A DNA stretch of 64,000 nt from an uncultured Devosia sp. (GTDB taxonomy: Bacteria; Pseudomonadota; Alphaproteobacteria; Rhizobiales; Devosiaceae). Below are positions 25,260-33,504 of this stretch, in pieces. The notes under the pieces are model-generated. The model did not search any database, was not told where the DNA came from, and saw only the letters and a list, made by a program, of their open reading frames with translations. Each line of letters opens with the position of its first letter. The first letter of the stretch is position 1. The stretch spans positions 372,001 to 436,000 of the forward strand of contig NZ_CAUQDV010000002.1 of NCBI RefSeq assembly GCF_963517015.1. The letters run 5' to 3'. Position numbers and translations under genes: made by a program.

Positions 25260-26630
25260 ATGGCCAGCGCCGACACCAATTCCCCCCTGATCGACTCGCG
25301 AGCCGATCTGATCGAGGCCATGGCGCGCGGCGCCAAGCCCCAGAGCGAATGGCGGATCGGCACGGAACATGAAAAGCATGTCTTCCACACCAATCCGCTG
25401 CGCCCGGTTACCTATGAAGGGCCGCAGGGCGTCAAGGCGCTGCTCGATGGCGTCGAGAAGGAAACCGGCTGGCACCCGTTCTACGATGGCGACAATGTCA
25501 TCGGGCTGCGCAATGATGCGGTCGCTGGTGGCATTTCGCTCGAGCCGGGCGGGCAGTTCGAGTTGAGTGGCGCGCCTATGGAAGATCTCCATGGCACGGC
25601 GGCCGAAATGGCCGAGCATATGCGCGTGGCCAAGAAGGTCGCCGCGCCGCTCGATATTCACTTCCTGGGCCTGGGTGTGACCCCGCTGTGGTCGGTCGAC
25701 CAGATTCCGTCGATGCCCAAGTCACGCTACGGCATCATGAAGCCCTATATGGAAAAGGTCGGCACGCTCGGCAGTTCCATGATGTTCCGCAGCTGCACCG
25801 TGCAGGCCAATCTCGACTTTTCGAGCGAGGCGGACATGGTCAAGAAGCTCCGCGTCGCCGTGGCGCTGCAGCCGGTGGCCACCGCGCTCTTTGCCAGCTC
25901 GCCTTTCTCGGAAGGCCGCGATTCCGGCTATCTGAGCTTCCGCAGCCATATCTGGCTCAATACCGACGACGATCGCACCGGCATGCTGCCCTTCGCCTTC
26001 GACGAAGGTTTCGGCTTCGAGCAATATGCCGACTACGCGCTCGACGTGCCGATGTATTTCGTCATCCGCAATGGGCAATATGTGAACGTGGCGGGCGAGA
26101 GCTTCCGCGCGTTTCTCCGTGGTGAGCTGCCGCAACTGCCGGGCGAAAAGCCGACGATCAAGGATTGGGAAGATCATCTCTCGACGATTTTCCCCGAGGT
26201 GCGGCTCAAGCAGTTCCTCGAAATGCGCGGCGCCGACATGGGCGACGAAAAGTCGGTGACGGCGCTCTCGGCTTTCTGGACGGGCCTGCTCTATGACGAG
26301 GTCTCGCTCGAAGCGGCCTATGAGCTGATCGAACCGTGGTCCAATGAAGAGCGCGACTATATGCGCCGCGAAGTGCCGCGGCTGGGTCTCGAAACCCCGC
26401 ATGACCGCTCGAACCTTTACGATGTGGCAGCGCAGGCCGTGGGCATTGCCGAGGCGGGCCTCGTGCGTCGCGATCGCCGCAACGCACAGGGCAAGGACGA
26501 GACCATCCACCTGGCGCCGCTCGAAGAAACGATCCGCCATGCGCAATCCCCAGCCCAGCGCTGGCTGGAAAAATTCCGCACCGAGTGGAATGGCGATGTG
26601 ACCCCGGTGTTCAAAGAAGCCGAGATGTAA
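25260..26630 (+). CDS. gshA: Glutamate-cysteine ligase, plant/alphaproteobacterial type
   Basis: A 456-residue enzyme of the class shared by plants and Rhizobiales (GCS2 superfamily), making gamma-glutamylcysteine, the first step to glutathione. Recognisable blocks are WRIGTEHEKH, DGDNVIGLRND, ISLEPGGQFELSGAP and the central PKSRYGIMKPYMEKVG. The ATG at 25260 follows CGAGGAA at good distance; another ATG at 25218 is less well placed. It is followed after 57 bases by purD. The second glutathione step (gshB) is not in the window. Confidence 0.95.
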   Translation: MASADTNSPLIDSRADLIEAMARGAKPQSEWRIGTEHEKHVFHTNPLRPVTYEGPQGVKALLDGVEKETGWHPFYDGDNVIGLRNDAVAGGISLEPGGQFELSGAPMEDLHGTAAEMAEHMRVAKKVAAPLDIHFLGLGVTPLWSVDQIPSMPKSRYGIMKPYMEKVGTLGSSMMFRSCTVQANLDFSSEADMVKKLRVAVALQPVATALFASSPFSEGRDSGYLSFRSHIWLNTDDDRTGMLPFAFDEGFGFEQYADYALDVPMYFVIRNGQYVNVAGESFRAFLRGELPQLPGEKPTIKDWEDHLSTIFPEVRLKQFLEMRGADMGDEKSVTALSAFWTGLLYDEVSLEAAYELIEPWSNEERDYMRREVPRLGLETPHDRSNLYDVAAQAVGIAEAGLVRRDRRNAQGKDETIHLAPLEETIRHAQSPAQRWLEKFRTEWNGDVTPVFKEAEM

Positions 26631-26687
26631 GACTTGCCTCGCCTCCGCCCTTCGTGCATCACGCGCGGGACAGGCATGGAGGCGTGA

Positions 26688-27971
26688 ATGCGGGTTTTGG
26701 TGATTGGGTCGGGCGGGCGCGAGCATGCCCTGGCGTGGAAAATCGCGCAGTCGCCGAAACTCACCAAGCTGTTCATTGCGCCGGGCAATGGCGGCACCGG
26801 GTCCGTCGCCGAGAAGGTCGTCGTCGACATCACCGACCACAAGGCGGTCGTGGATTTCTGCCGGGTGATGGCGATCGATTTCGTCGTCGTGGGGCCGGAC
26901 GCGCAGGTTGTCGCCGGTTTGGGCGATGATGTGCGGGCGGCCGGGATTGCCTGTTTCTGCCCCAGCAAGGCCGCCGGACAGCTCGAAGGCTCGAAGGGCT
27001 TTACCAAGCAACTTTGCGACGAGATGGATATTCCCACCGCCGCCTATGGCCGGTTCGATAGCGAAGCGAAGGCTTTGGCCTATCTTTACACCCAGAGCGC
27101 GCCGATCGTGGTCAAGGCCGATGGCCTGGCAGCGGGCAAGGGCGTAACCGTGGCGATGAGCGTCGAGGATGCGGAAGAGGCCATTATCGATTGCTTCTCC
27201 GGGGCCTTTGGCGAATCCGGAGCCTCGGTGGTCATCGAAGAATTCATGGAGGGCGAGGAGGTCAGCCTCTTCGTGCTTTGCGATGGCGAGAACATCCTGC
27301 CGCTGACCACGGCGCAGGACCACAAGCGGGTTTTTGATGGCGACCAGGGCCCCAATACCGGCGGCATGGGGGCCTATTCGCCGGCACCTGTGATGACGCG
27401 CGAGATCTATGAGGAGGTGATCGAGAAGGTCATCTGGCCGACGGTGCGCGGGCTCAAGGCGCGGGGGACGCCCTATCAGGGCGTGCTTTATGCCGGGCTG
27501 ATGCTGACGCCGGACGGGCCGAAGCTCGTCGAATACAATGCTCGCTTCGGCGATCCGGAGACGCAGGTGCTGATGCTGCGGATGGAGAGCGACCTGCTGC
27601 CGCTGTTGCATGCGACGGCAACCGGTACGCTAAAGGGCCATGACGTCAGCTGGAAGGACCAATATGCGCTGACGGTGATCCTTGCCACCGAGGGCTATCC
27701 TGGCAGCTATGGCATGGGCAGCGAAATCCGCGGCGTGGATGGGCTCGACGGCGACGAACTTGTTGTGTTTCACGCGGGAACGCGGCGCGACGGCGACCGT
27801 TTACTGGCTGCCGGTGGACGCGTGCTGAATATGACAGCCTTGGGCGCGACTGTGCAGGAGGCGCAGCAGAGTGCTTACCGAGGCGTGGATGCGATTGACT
27901 GGCCAGAAGGCTTCTGCCGCCGCGACATCGGATGGCGCGAGATCGCCCGCCAGTTCACCACATCCGACTGA
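26688..27971 (+). CDS. purD: Phosphoribosylamine-glycine ligase
   Basis: A 427-residue ATP-grasp ligase forming glycinamide ribonucleotide, step two of purine synthesis. The order is the N-terminal Rossmann-like domain (MRVLVIGSGGREHALAWKI), the ATP-grasp core with VKADGLAAGKGVTVA and the EEVSLFVLCDG strand, then PNTGGMGAYSPAP and EYNARFGDPETQ. GGAGG precedes the ATG. Its 3' end lies 142 bases before the patatin start chosen here. Confidence 0.97.
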   Translation: MRVLVIGSGGREHALAWKIAQSPKLTKLFIAPGNGGTGSVAEKVVVDITDHKAVVDFCRVMAIDFVVVGPDAQVVAGLGDDVRAAGIACFCPSKAAGQLEGSKGFTKQLCDEMDIPTAAYGRFDSEAKALAYLYTQSAPIVVKADGLAAGKGVTVAMSVEDAEEAIIDCFSGAFGESGASVVIEEFMEGEEVSLFVLCDGENILPLTTAQDHKRVFDGDQGPNTGGMGAYSPAPVMTREIYEEVIEKVIWPTVRGLKARGTPYQGVLYAGLMLTPDGPKLVEYNARFGDPETQVLMLRMESDLLPLLHATATGTLKGHDVSWKDQYALTVILATEGYPGSYGMGSEIRGVDGLDGDELVVFHAGTRRDGDRLLAAGGRVLNMTALGATVQEAQQSAYRGVDAIDWPEGFCRRDIGWREIARQFTTSD

Positions 27972-28113
27972 ACCCTTTTTCAATTTCGGTCCCCTACCCT
28001 ATCTTCGGACTGTGTTTGACCAGACGTCATCGCAACGTCCCCTGACGCCGCTGCAATTGCGGGGCCGGGCGATCATCGAGCGGATGCGGTCAAAGCGCGG
28101 GGAGAAGGGCGGG

Positions 28114-28989
28114 ATGGATAGCTTGTCTGGACCACGGATCGGTGTCGCGCTGGGCGGCGGTTCGGCACGCGGGTTGACGCATATTCCCTATATCGAGGCC
28201 ATGGACGAGCTGGGCATCCGGCCCGCCGTGATTTCCGGCACGTCGATCGGTGCGCTGATCGGGGCTGGCTGGGCCGCGGGCATGACCGGCAAGGAGTTGC
28301 GCGAGCACAGCTATGAGGTGCTGGGCACGATGAAGATCATCGCCGGCAAGCTCTGGGCGACGCAGATGCGGGGCCTGAGCGGCATTTTCAAGACCGGCAT
28401 TCCCATGCAGCTCGACGCAACCCATATCGTCGATGCCTTCACGCCGGCCAGCTTTCCGCTGGAGTTCAAGGATCTCAAGGTACCGCTCTATGTGGTGGCG
28501 ACCGATTTCCAATCCTGGCACCAGGTGGTGTTCAATTCCGGGCTGCTGCGGCCCGCAATAGCCGGATCCATCGCCATTCCGAGCCTGTTCAAACCCGTCG
28601 CCTATGCCAACCACATCCTGGTCGATGGCGGCGTGGTCAATCCGCTGCCGCTGGACCAGGCCGACATCGATACCGATTTCCTGATCGGCATCGACGTCAA
28701 TGGCGACCCGTCACAGGGCCTGACCAAGACCGACCACAAGGCGCTCGACATGTGGTTCGGCTCGGCCCAGATCATGATGCATTCGCTGACGGCGCATATG
28801 ATGGCGGCCTATCCGCCCGATATCTATATCCGGCCGCATGTCGCCAATTTTGGCGCGATGGAATTCTGGCGGGTTCGGGAAATCGTCGAGCGCGGCGACG
28901 CCGAAAAGGAACGCTTCAAGCGCATCCTTGCCGACAAGATAGAAGCCTATATCGCCGACAAGGTGCCTGTTAATCCGAGCGTAGGTTAG
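28114..28989 (+). CDS. Patatin-like phospholipase family protein
   Basis: A protein of about 291 residues with the patatin Ser-Asp dyad: oxyanion loop GVALGGGSARGL, nucleophile motif GTSIGAL (GxSxG) and DGGVVNPLP (DG[GA]). It probably hydrolyses lipid acyl esters at the membrane or in the cytoplasm. The ATG at 28114 has the best ribosome binding site (GGAGAAGG five bases upstream). A GTG at 28012 and an ATG at 28084 are in-frame alternatives, and an open frame reaches back into purD. It converges on vapC with a four-base overlap. Confidence 0.88.
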   Translation: MDSLSGPRIGVALGGGSARGLTHIPYIEAMDELGIRPAVISGTSIGALIGAGWAAGMTGKELREHSYEVLGTMKIIAGKLWATQMRGLSGIFKTGIPMQLDATHIVDAFTPASFPLEFKDLKVPLYVVATDFQSWHQVVFNSGLLRPAIAGSIAIPSLFKPVAYANHILVDGGVVNPLPLDQADIDTDFLIGIDVNGDPSQGLTKTDHKALDMWFGSAQIMMHSLTAHMMAAYPPDIYIRPHVANFGAMEFWRVREIVERGDAEKERFKRILADKIEAYIADKVPVNPSVG

Positions 28990-29375
28990 CCGAAGTAGCG
29001 GACCGGGTCGCCGTAGCGGGCAAGAGCGTGGTCGGTCGTTATCAATTCAAGCCCTTCCAGCGACGCTTGCGCCACAAGCAGGCGATCAAATGGGTCGCCA
29101 TGAATTCTGGGCAGTTTCGCCACGGCAATCGCGTGATCGCTGGTAATCGTCAACTCGCGATAGCCGTTGTCCAGCAGACTCAAGCGCAACTGATGCGGAT
29201 CGACTCGAAAGCCAGCCCGGCCCAAACTGGTCTTGATCGAGACTTCCCAAAGGCGCGCCACGCTGAACCAAGGCTCAACACCTTCCGATTCCAGCAGTTC
29301 GACCACGCTCCTGGGTAGCCTTGATGGCTCCAGGCTGACCCACAACACAAAGTGTGTATCGAGCAGAACCCTCAT
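28986..29375 (-). CDS. PIN-domain toxin, VapC family
   Basis: A 129-residue PIN-domain ribonuclease. The acidic site is visible as MRVLLDTH (Asp6), LWEVSIK (Glu near 44), GDPFDRLLVAQA (Asp near 93/96) and ITTDHAL (Asp near 114). Such toxins cleave tRNA or rRNA when free of antitoxin. It overlaps the antitoxin gene by four bases (ATGA), the usual arrangement for this subgroup. All catalytic residues appear present, so it looks functional. Confidence 0.88.
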   Translation of the reverse strand: MRVLLDTHFVLWVSLEPSRLPRSVVELLESEGVEPWFSVARLWEVSIKTSLGRAGFRVDPHQLRLSLLDNGYRELTITSDHAIAVAKLPRIHGDPFDRLLVAQASLEGLELITTDHALARYGDPVRYFG

Positions 29376-29623
29376 TCCTTGAGGCCGAACATCTCGTCAA
29401 TTTCATCCTTGGCGAAGGCCTTGATGTCATCCGGGATGACGCCGTGGCCCTCCATGAAGCCAATACGCTGGATTTTCTTGTTCTCATTCACTGGCGGATC
29501 AAGCGGCACGACTTTCGCCATGGGTTTGCCGGCCTTGGCGATGATGAAGGTCTCGCCGTTAGCGGCCTTTTCGACAAGGCTGGAGAGGTCTGTATCGGCG
29601 TCCTCGATATTGATCGTGTCCAT
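29372..29623 (-). CDS. Phd/YefM-type antitoxin partnered with the PIN toxin
   Basis: An 83-residue antitoxin. The N-terminal part (NIEDADTDLSSLVEKAANGE followed by TFIIAKAGKPMAKVVPL) is the Phd/YefM DNA-binding fold. The C-terminal tail (about residues 50-83, acidic, ending EIDEMFGLKE) should wrap the toxin. It precedes the toxin gene, and the pair is expected to repress its own promoter in the short gap upstream. CGGGAGCC is its weak ribosome binding site. Confidence 0.87.
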   Translation of the reverse strand: MDTINIEDADTDLSSLVEKAANGETFIIAKAGKPMAKVVPLDPPVNENKKIQRIGFMEGHGVIPDDIKAFAKDEIDEMFGLKE

Positions 29624-29669
29624 CGTCGGCTCCCGATTTCCTCCCCTAAATCTAGTTTACCGACGGCCC

Positions 29670-29707
29670 ACAAACAAGAACGGCCCACCGGGTGACCGGC
29701 GGGCCGT
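29670..29707 (-). terminator. Intrinsic terminator downstream of fabV
   Basis: On the minus strand ACGGCCC (29707-29701) pairs with GGGCCGT (29686-29680), with a further CCGG/CCGG inner pairing, and TTCTTGTTTG follows. It lies 24 bases after the fabV stop and separates fabV from the toxin-antitoxin pair downstream. Confidence 0.6.
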
Positions 29708-29730
29708 CAAAGGCTTGTCAGAAAAGCAGA

Positions 29731-30900
29731 TCAGGCCGGAATGGTCGGATCGAGATCAGCCGAATAATCCACGCCGCTGAGGCCGAAGCCGAAGAGGCGG
29801 AGGAACTCTTCGCGATATTTCGGCAGGTCGGCCAGATCGGCAAGGTTTTCAGTGTTCAGCTCGGCCCAGCGCTTGGCCAGTTCGGCCTGCATGGTCGCGG
29901 ACAGTTCCCAGTCGTCAACGCGGATGCGGTTGTCACCGTCCACCGCGATATCGCCTTGCAGCTTGGCGCGGAACAGGCGGTCGATCTGCTCGATCGGGCC
30001 TTCGCCGAGGCCCATTTCGTCCTCGACCTTGATCAGCACGGTGCCATAGAGCGGCACGACTGGAATGGCGGAACTGGCCTGGGTGACCACGGCCTTGAGG
30101 GCGACGACATGGGCGGCATGCTCGCCATGGGTGCTGCGGATCGCCGTGGCGGCGCGATCGAGATCGGCCTTGGCCTTGCCCAGGGTACCCTTGTGGTAGA
30201 TGGGCCAGGTCAGTTCGCTGCCCAGGTAAGTGTAATTGAGGGAAAGAAACCCGTCGGCCAGCACGCCGGCATCGGCCAGCGCCTTGATCCAGAGTTCCCA
30301 GTCCTCGCCGCCCATGACCTTGACGGTGGCGGCAGCCTCTTCCTCGGTGGCGGGTTCGACCGAGATGGTCGACACTTCGCCCGTGCCGGTATTGAGCGTC
30401 TTGGAGGTGACCGCCGTGCCATAGGGCTTGATGGCCGAGCGATAGGTCACGCCATCCACCGGATCGGTGCGAACGGGGGAAGCGACCGAATAGACGATCA
30501 GGTCGACCTGGCCGAGCTTGTCCTTGATGGCAGCGATGGCTTCGGCCTTGGTGGCATCGGAAAAGGCATCACCTTCGATGGTCACGGCGACGCGGCCGAC
30601 GGCCTCGGCCCGTTTTTCGAAGGCGCGGTTATTGTACCAGCCGGCGCTGGCGGTCTTGCCCTCGGCAGGCGCGCGCTCGAAGGACACGCCCACGGTGTCG
30701 GCATCGCTGCCAAAGGTGGCGACGATGCGCGACGCCAGGCCATAGCCGGTCGAGCAGCCCAGAACCAGCACGCGCTTGCGGGCGCTTGGAATGGCGCCCT
30801 TGACCACGACATGGTCGATCTGGCGCTGCACATTGGTGGCGCAGCCGACAGGATGGGCTGTGGTGCAGATGAAGCCGCGAATCTTGGGTTCGATGATCAT
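29731..30900 (-). CDS. fabV: Trans-2-enoyl-ACP/CoA reductase FabV
   Basis: A 389-residue enoyl reductase of the FabV class, which performs the last step of each fatty-acid elongation cycle using NADH. The N-terminus IIEPKIRGFICTTAHPVGC is diagnostic, as are the nucleotide-binding GCSTGYGLASR, the YSVASPVRTDP segment and the active-site block TYLGSELTWPIYHKGTLG (Tyr with Lys shortly after). Characterised FabV enzymes are triclosan-insensitive. It stands alone with its own terminator. Confidence 0.95.
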   Translation of the reverse strand: MIIEPKIRGFICTTAHPVGCATNVQRQIDHVVVKGAIPSARKRVLVLGCSTGYGLASRIVATFGSDADTVGVSFERAPAEGKTASAGWYNNRAFEKRAEAVGRVAVTIEGDAFSDATKAEAIAAIKDKLGQVDLIVYSVASPVRTDPVDGVTYRSAIKPYGTAVTSKTLNTGTGEVSTISVEPATEEEAAATVKVMGGEDWELWIKALADAGVLADGFLSLNYTYLGSELTWPIYHKGTLGKAKADLDRAATAIRSTHGEHAAHVVALKAVVTQASSAIPVVPLYGTVLIKVEDEMGLGEGPIEQIDRLFRAKLQGDIAVDGDNRIRVDDWELSATMQAELAKRWAELNTENLADLADLPKYREEFLRLFGFGLSGVDYSADLDPTIPA

Positions 30901-31004
30901 GCCGGTTCTCCGAGCTTAAGCTTTGCCCTTCGCATAGCGGGCGCAGGGCCGCCCTGCCACAATAAAATGCGTCAGAGCGGCCTAAGGGGTGAATGTGGCT
31001 GGCT

Positions 31005-32198
31005 TTAGCCCTTGATCGGTTCACCCTCGACTGCCCTGCTCTGCATGGCGGAAGCAAGCAACGCGGCGAGCCCGACCAGACCAAGCACGATCAGCATGGC
31101 GTTGCGCAGGCCGAACTCCTCGCCGACAAAGCCGAGCAGCGGCGGTCCGACGAGGAAGGCGACGTAGCCCACCATGGCGACGATGCGCACGCGCATGGCG
31201 GGGTTAGGACCGCTATCGCCGGCAGCAGAAATGGCGACCGGGAAACCGAGCGAAGCGCCGAGGCCCCAGAGAACGACGGCCGCACCGGCGAGGATCGGGC
31301 TATGGGCGAAGATGACAAAGCACAGGCCGATGGCGCCGATGACGGCAGAACCGCGGATGACGGTGACACGGCCAAAGCGGGCGAGGAACCAGCCACCGGC
31401 AAAGCGGCCCGTGGTCATGGCTGCCGCAAAGGCAAGGAAGACAATCGAGCCCGACGTCTGGTCGAAACCATATTCGTCCACCATCAGCAGCGGCAGCCAG
31501 TCATTGGCAGCGCCTTCGGCCAGGGCCATGGCGAGAACGACGACACCGATCAGGATGACGCGCGGATCCTTCCAGACAGCAGGGCCGCGGTGGAGCGGCG
31601 TTTCGCCCTTGGCGACGCGGGCCTCGATGCCAATGCCATGCGGGATGTCGCGCACGAACCAGAGCAACAGCGGCACGGCAATCACCGCAATGATCGCCAG
31701 ATGCAGCGCCACGGGGAAATCGAGCGCCGTGGCGCCAATGCCCAGCAAGGCGCCCAGCACGGTGCCGAGGCTGAAACAGCCGTGAAGCGTGTGCAACACA
31801 TGTTCGCCCGAAATGCGCTCGACATCGGCACCATCGACATTGATGGCGATTTCCGACGTGCCCATGCCAAGGCCAAAAAGGAAAAGGCCGAAGGCGGTGA
31901 GCAGGGCGGAGGGGACCAGCACGCCGGCCGAAATGACGAGAAGGCTGAGCATGACGACCAACATGCTGGCCAGTGCGATGGGCCGTGTACCGAAACGGGC
32001 GACGAGCACGCCCGAACTCAGGATGCCGGTCATCGAGCCAACCGAAATGCCGAAGAGCACCAGGCCCATTTCGGCGATGGAGGCACCGAGCGCGTCGCGA
32101 ATGGCCGGCGTACGGGTGACCCAGGAGGCCAGCGACACACCGGGCAGGAAGAAGAAGACGAAGAGTGCGAAGCGCCGACGGCGCGTGACGGAATCCAT
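31005..32198 (-). CDS. MFS transporter, YbjJ-like
   Basis: A 397-residue major facilitator protein with twelve predicted helices. The short loop after helix 2 reads VARFGTRP, with ARFGRVTV the matching loop in the second half. The opening FALFVFFFLPGVSLASWVTR and the GTSEIAINVDG segment in helix 4 resemble E. coli YbjJ. The substrate is unknown; an exporter or sugar-like importer is possible. It is divergent from a TetR regulator and shares an operator with it, so it is probably repressed by that protein until an effector is present. Confidence 0.9.
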   Translation of the reverse strand: MDSVTRRRRFALFVFFFLPGVSLASWVTRTPAIRDALGASIAEMGLVLFGISVGSMTGILSSGVLVARFGTRPIALASMLVVMLSLLVISAGVLVPSALLTAFGLFLFGLGMGTSEIAINVDGADVERISGEHVLHTLHGCFSLGTVLGALLGIGATALDFPVALHLAIIAVIAVPLLLWFVRDIPHGIGIEARVAKGETPLHRGPAVWKDPRVILIGVVVLAMALAEGAANDWLPLLMVDEYGFDQTSGSIVFLAFAAAMTTGRFAGGWFLARFGRVTVIRGSAVIGAIGLCFVIFAHSPILAGAAVVLWGLGASLGFPVAISAAGDSGPNPAMRVRIVAMVGYVAFLVGPPLLGFVGEEFGLRNAMLIVLGLVGLAALLASAMQSRAVEGEPIKG

Positions 32199-32211
32199 GA
32201 TGCGATCTCGA

Positions 32212-32249
32212 TGCGTACGGATGTACAGTTATGTGTACATATGTACGCA
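32212..32249. promoter_or_regulatory. Paired operator for the TetR regulator
   Basis: TGCGTACGGATGTACA (32212-32227) and, in the opposite orientation, TGTACATATGTACGCA (32234-32249) match at 14 of 16 positions when one is reverse-complemented. Six bases lie between them. Each half is also nearly palindromic (GTACATATGTAC is perfect). The site occupies the short gap between the MFS start (32198) and the TetR start (32286), as expected for a TetR dimer-pair binding site controlling both genes. Confidence 0.75.
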
Positions 32250-32285
32250 AATCAACTACAAGGGAAGCCCCGCGCGGAGAATTTG

Positions 32286-32843
32286 ATGAGCGACAATCCA
32301 AGACCCAGGCGCAGACACGATCCGGACCGACGCGAAAAGATCATCCTCGCCGCGCTCGACGTGATTGCGCAGCTTGGCGTGGCCGGGACAACGCACCGCC
32401 GGGTGGCCGAGGCAGCCGAGGTTCCCCTCGGCTCGATGACCTATCACTTCGCGAGCCTCGAAGAGCTGATCATCGAAGCCTTCACCCGGCTCGATCGCTC
32501 GCTGTCCACTTACTATTGGGACATGCTGCAGACGGCAAAAACCCGCGACGAAGCCTGTGAGGCTGTGGTCGATATCATCTGCGGCAATCGGTGGACGGAC
32601 AGCTACATGACACAGCTGTTCGAGCTCTACGCCTTCGCGGCAAGGAGACCGGAAATGCGGCACATTCTTTCCAACTGGATGGCGCGCAGCCGTCAGGCCA
32701 TGGAACTGCATTTTCCGCCCCATGTCGCACGGGCGCTGGACGCGGTGATCGAGGGCGTCACGATCCATAACATGGCAACGAAGAACCACCTGCCGCAGGA
32801 CGAAGTGCGGGCAATGGTGCGGGCGATTGCAGGGCTGGGCTAG
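32286..32843 (+). CDS. TetR/AcrR family transcriptional regulator
   Basis: A 185-residue repressor. The helix-turn-helix spans about residues 15-60 (IILAALDVIAQLGVAGTTHR, then VAEAAEVPLGSMTYHFASLEE). The all-helical C-terminal domain would bind an unknown effector. The ATG at 32286 follows GGAGA; the reading frame is open far upstream, antisense to the MFS gene, but that part is not coding. The pairing of a TetR regulator and a YbjJ-like MFS recalls the E. coli rcdA (ybjK)/ybjJ neighbourhood. Orthology is not proven. Its stop overlaps the convergent tadA stop by four bases. Confidence 0.9.
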   Translation: MSDNPRPRRRHDPDRREKIILAALDVIAQLGVAGTTHRRVAEAAEVPLGSMTYHFASLEELIIEAFTRLDRSLSTYYWDMLQTAKTRDEACEAVVDIICGNRWTDSYMTQLFELYAFAARRPEMRHILSNWMARSRQAMELHFPPHVARALDAVIEGVTIHNMATKNHLPQDEVRAMVRAIAGLG

Positions 32844-33286
32844 CGCAGCGCCCGGAAGAAGTCCCGCAATTGCGCTTCAGCGCGGCTGGCGCCAAGCCCG
32901 GATATGACTTCGGGCCGGTGGTGGCAGGTGGGCTGATCGAAGAGGCGAATGCCGTTTTCGACAGCGCCGGCCTTGATGTCCTCGGCGGCAAAATAGACGC
33001 GGCGCAGGCGGGCATGCGCGATGGCGCCCGCGCACATGGCGCAGGGTTCGAGCGTCACATAGAGATCGCAACCATCAAGACGTCCCGTTCCGCGCTTGGC
33101 CAGTGCCGCACGGATCGCCAGCATTTCGGCATGGGCGGTGGGATCGCCCAAGGCCTTCATGCGATTGCGCTCGGCAGCGAGGACCACAACGCCTTCCATC
33201 ACCACGGCGGCGACCGGTGCCTCGCCATGCGCTGCGGCCTCGTCGGCGAGGGATAGGGCGAGGTCCATGGGCGATTGGCTGAACAT
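32840..33286 (-). CDS. tadA: tRNA-specific adenosine deaminase (TadA-like nucleoside deaminase)
   Basis: A 148-residue zinc-dependent deaminase converting adenosine 34 to inosine in tRNA-Arg(ACG). The catalytic motifs are HAEMLAI (His52, Glu54) and PCAMCAGA (Cys82, Cys85). The RVYFAAEDIKAGAV segment and the C-terminal LRDFFRALR helix agree with TadA rather than with cytosine or guanine deaminases. The ATG at 33286 is preferred over the TTG at 33292. Divergent from mutL across a palindromic repeat. Confidence 0.92.
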   Translation of the reverse strand: MFSQSPMDLALSLADEAAAHGEAPVAAVVMEGVVVLAAERNRMKALGDPTAHAEMLAIRAALAKRGTGRLDGCDLYVTLEPCAMCAGAIAHARLRRVYFAAEDIKAGAVENGIRLFDQPTCHHRPEVISGLGASRAEAQLRDFFRALR

Positions 33287-33323
33287 GAGCAAGCTTTAGC
33301 GGCAGCGGCGGCGCGGCTCAAGA

Positions 33324-33442
33324 GTACCCCCACCTAGCCTCCCCCTGAAAAGGGGGAGGGATCCGGCCGATGGATTGGGCAAGATCGCGCCTCAAACGCG
33401 ATATGTCCCTCCCCCTATCAGGGGGAGGTTAGGTGGGGGTAC
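33324..33442. repeat. Nested palindromic repeat, family 2, intact copy
   Basis: The outer arms GTACCCCCACCTAGCC and (opposite) GGTTAGGTGGGGGTAC enclose two tight hairpins, each built on CCTCCCCCT and AGGGGGAGG, and a central spacer with GATCCGGCC. The element lies between divergent tadA and mutL. A second copy at 43436-44677 is split by an IS110 element. The left arm contains ACCTAGCCTCCCCC (33332-33345), the same 14 bases the IS guide segments would recognise. Confidence 0.85.
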
Positions 33443-33504
33443 CCGACAAAGACTCTTAAATCCGCCTTGCCCTCCCCTATATTGTCCCCTCAGGAGAATC
33501 GCCC

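Noticed and set aside
25722..27611. 629-codon open frame on the minus strand opposite gshA and purD
   Set aside because: Spans two well-supported genes in antisense and shows no family pattern.
27871..28113. Start of the patatin gene inside purD
   Set aside because: The added residues are low in family resemblance, while a strong ribosome binding site precedes ATG 28114.
30993..32285. N-terminal extension of the TetR gene by over 400 codons
   Set aside because: Antisense to the MFS gene. A normal start with a ribosome binding site exists at 32286, and the operator lies in between.
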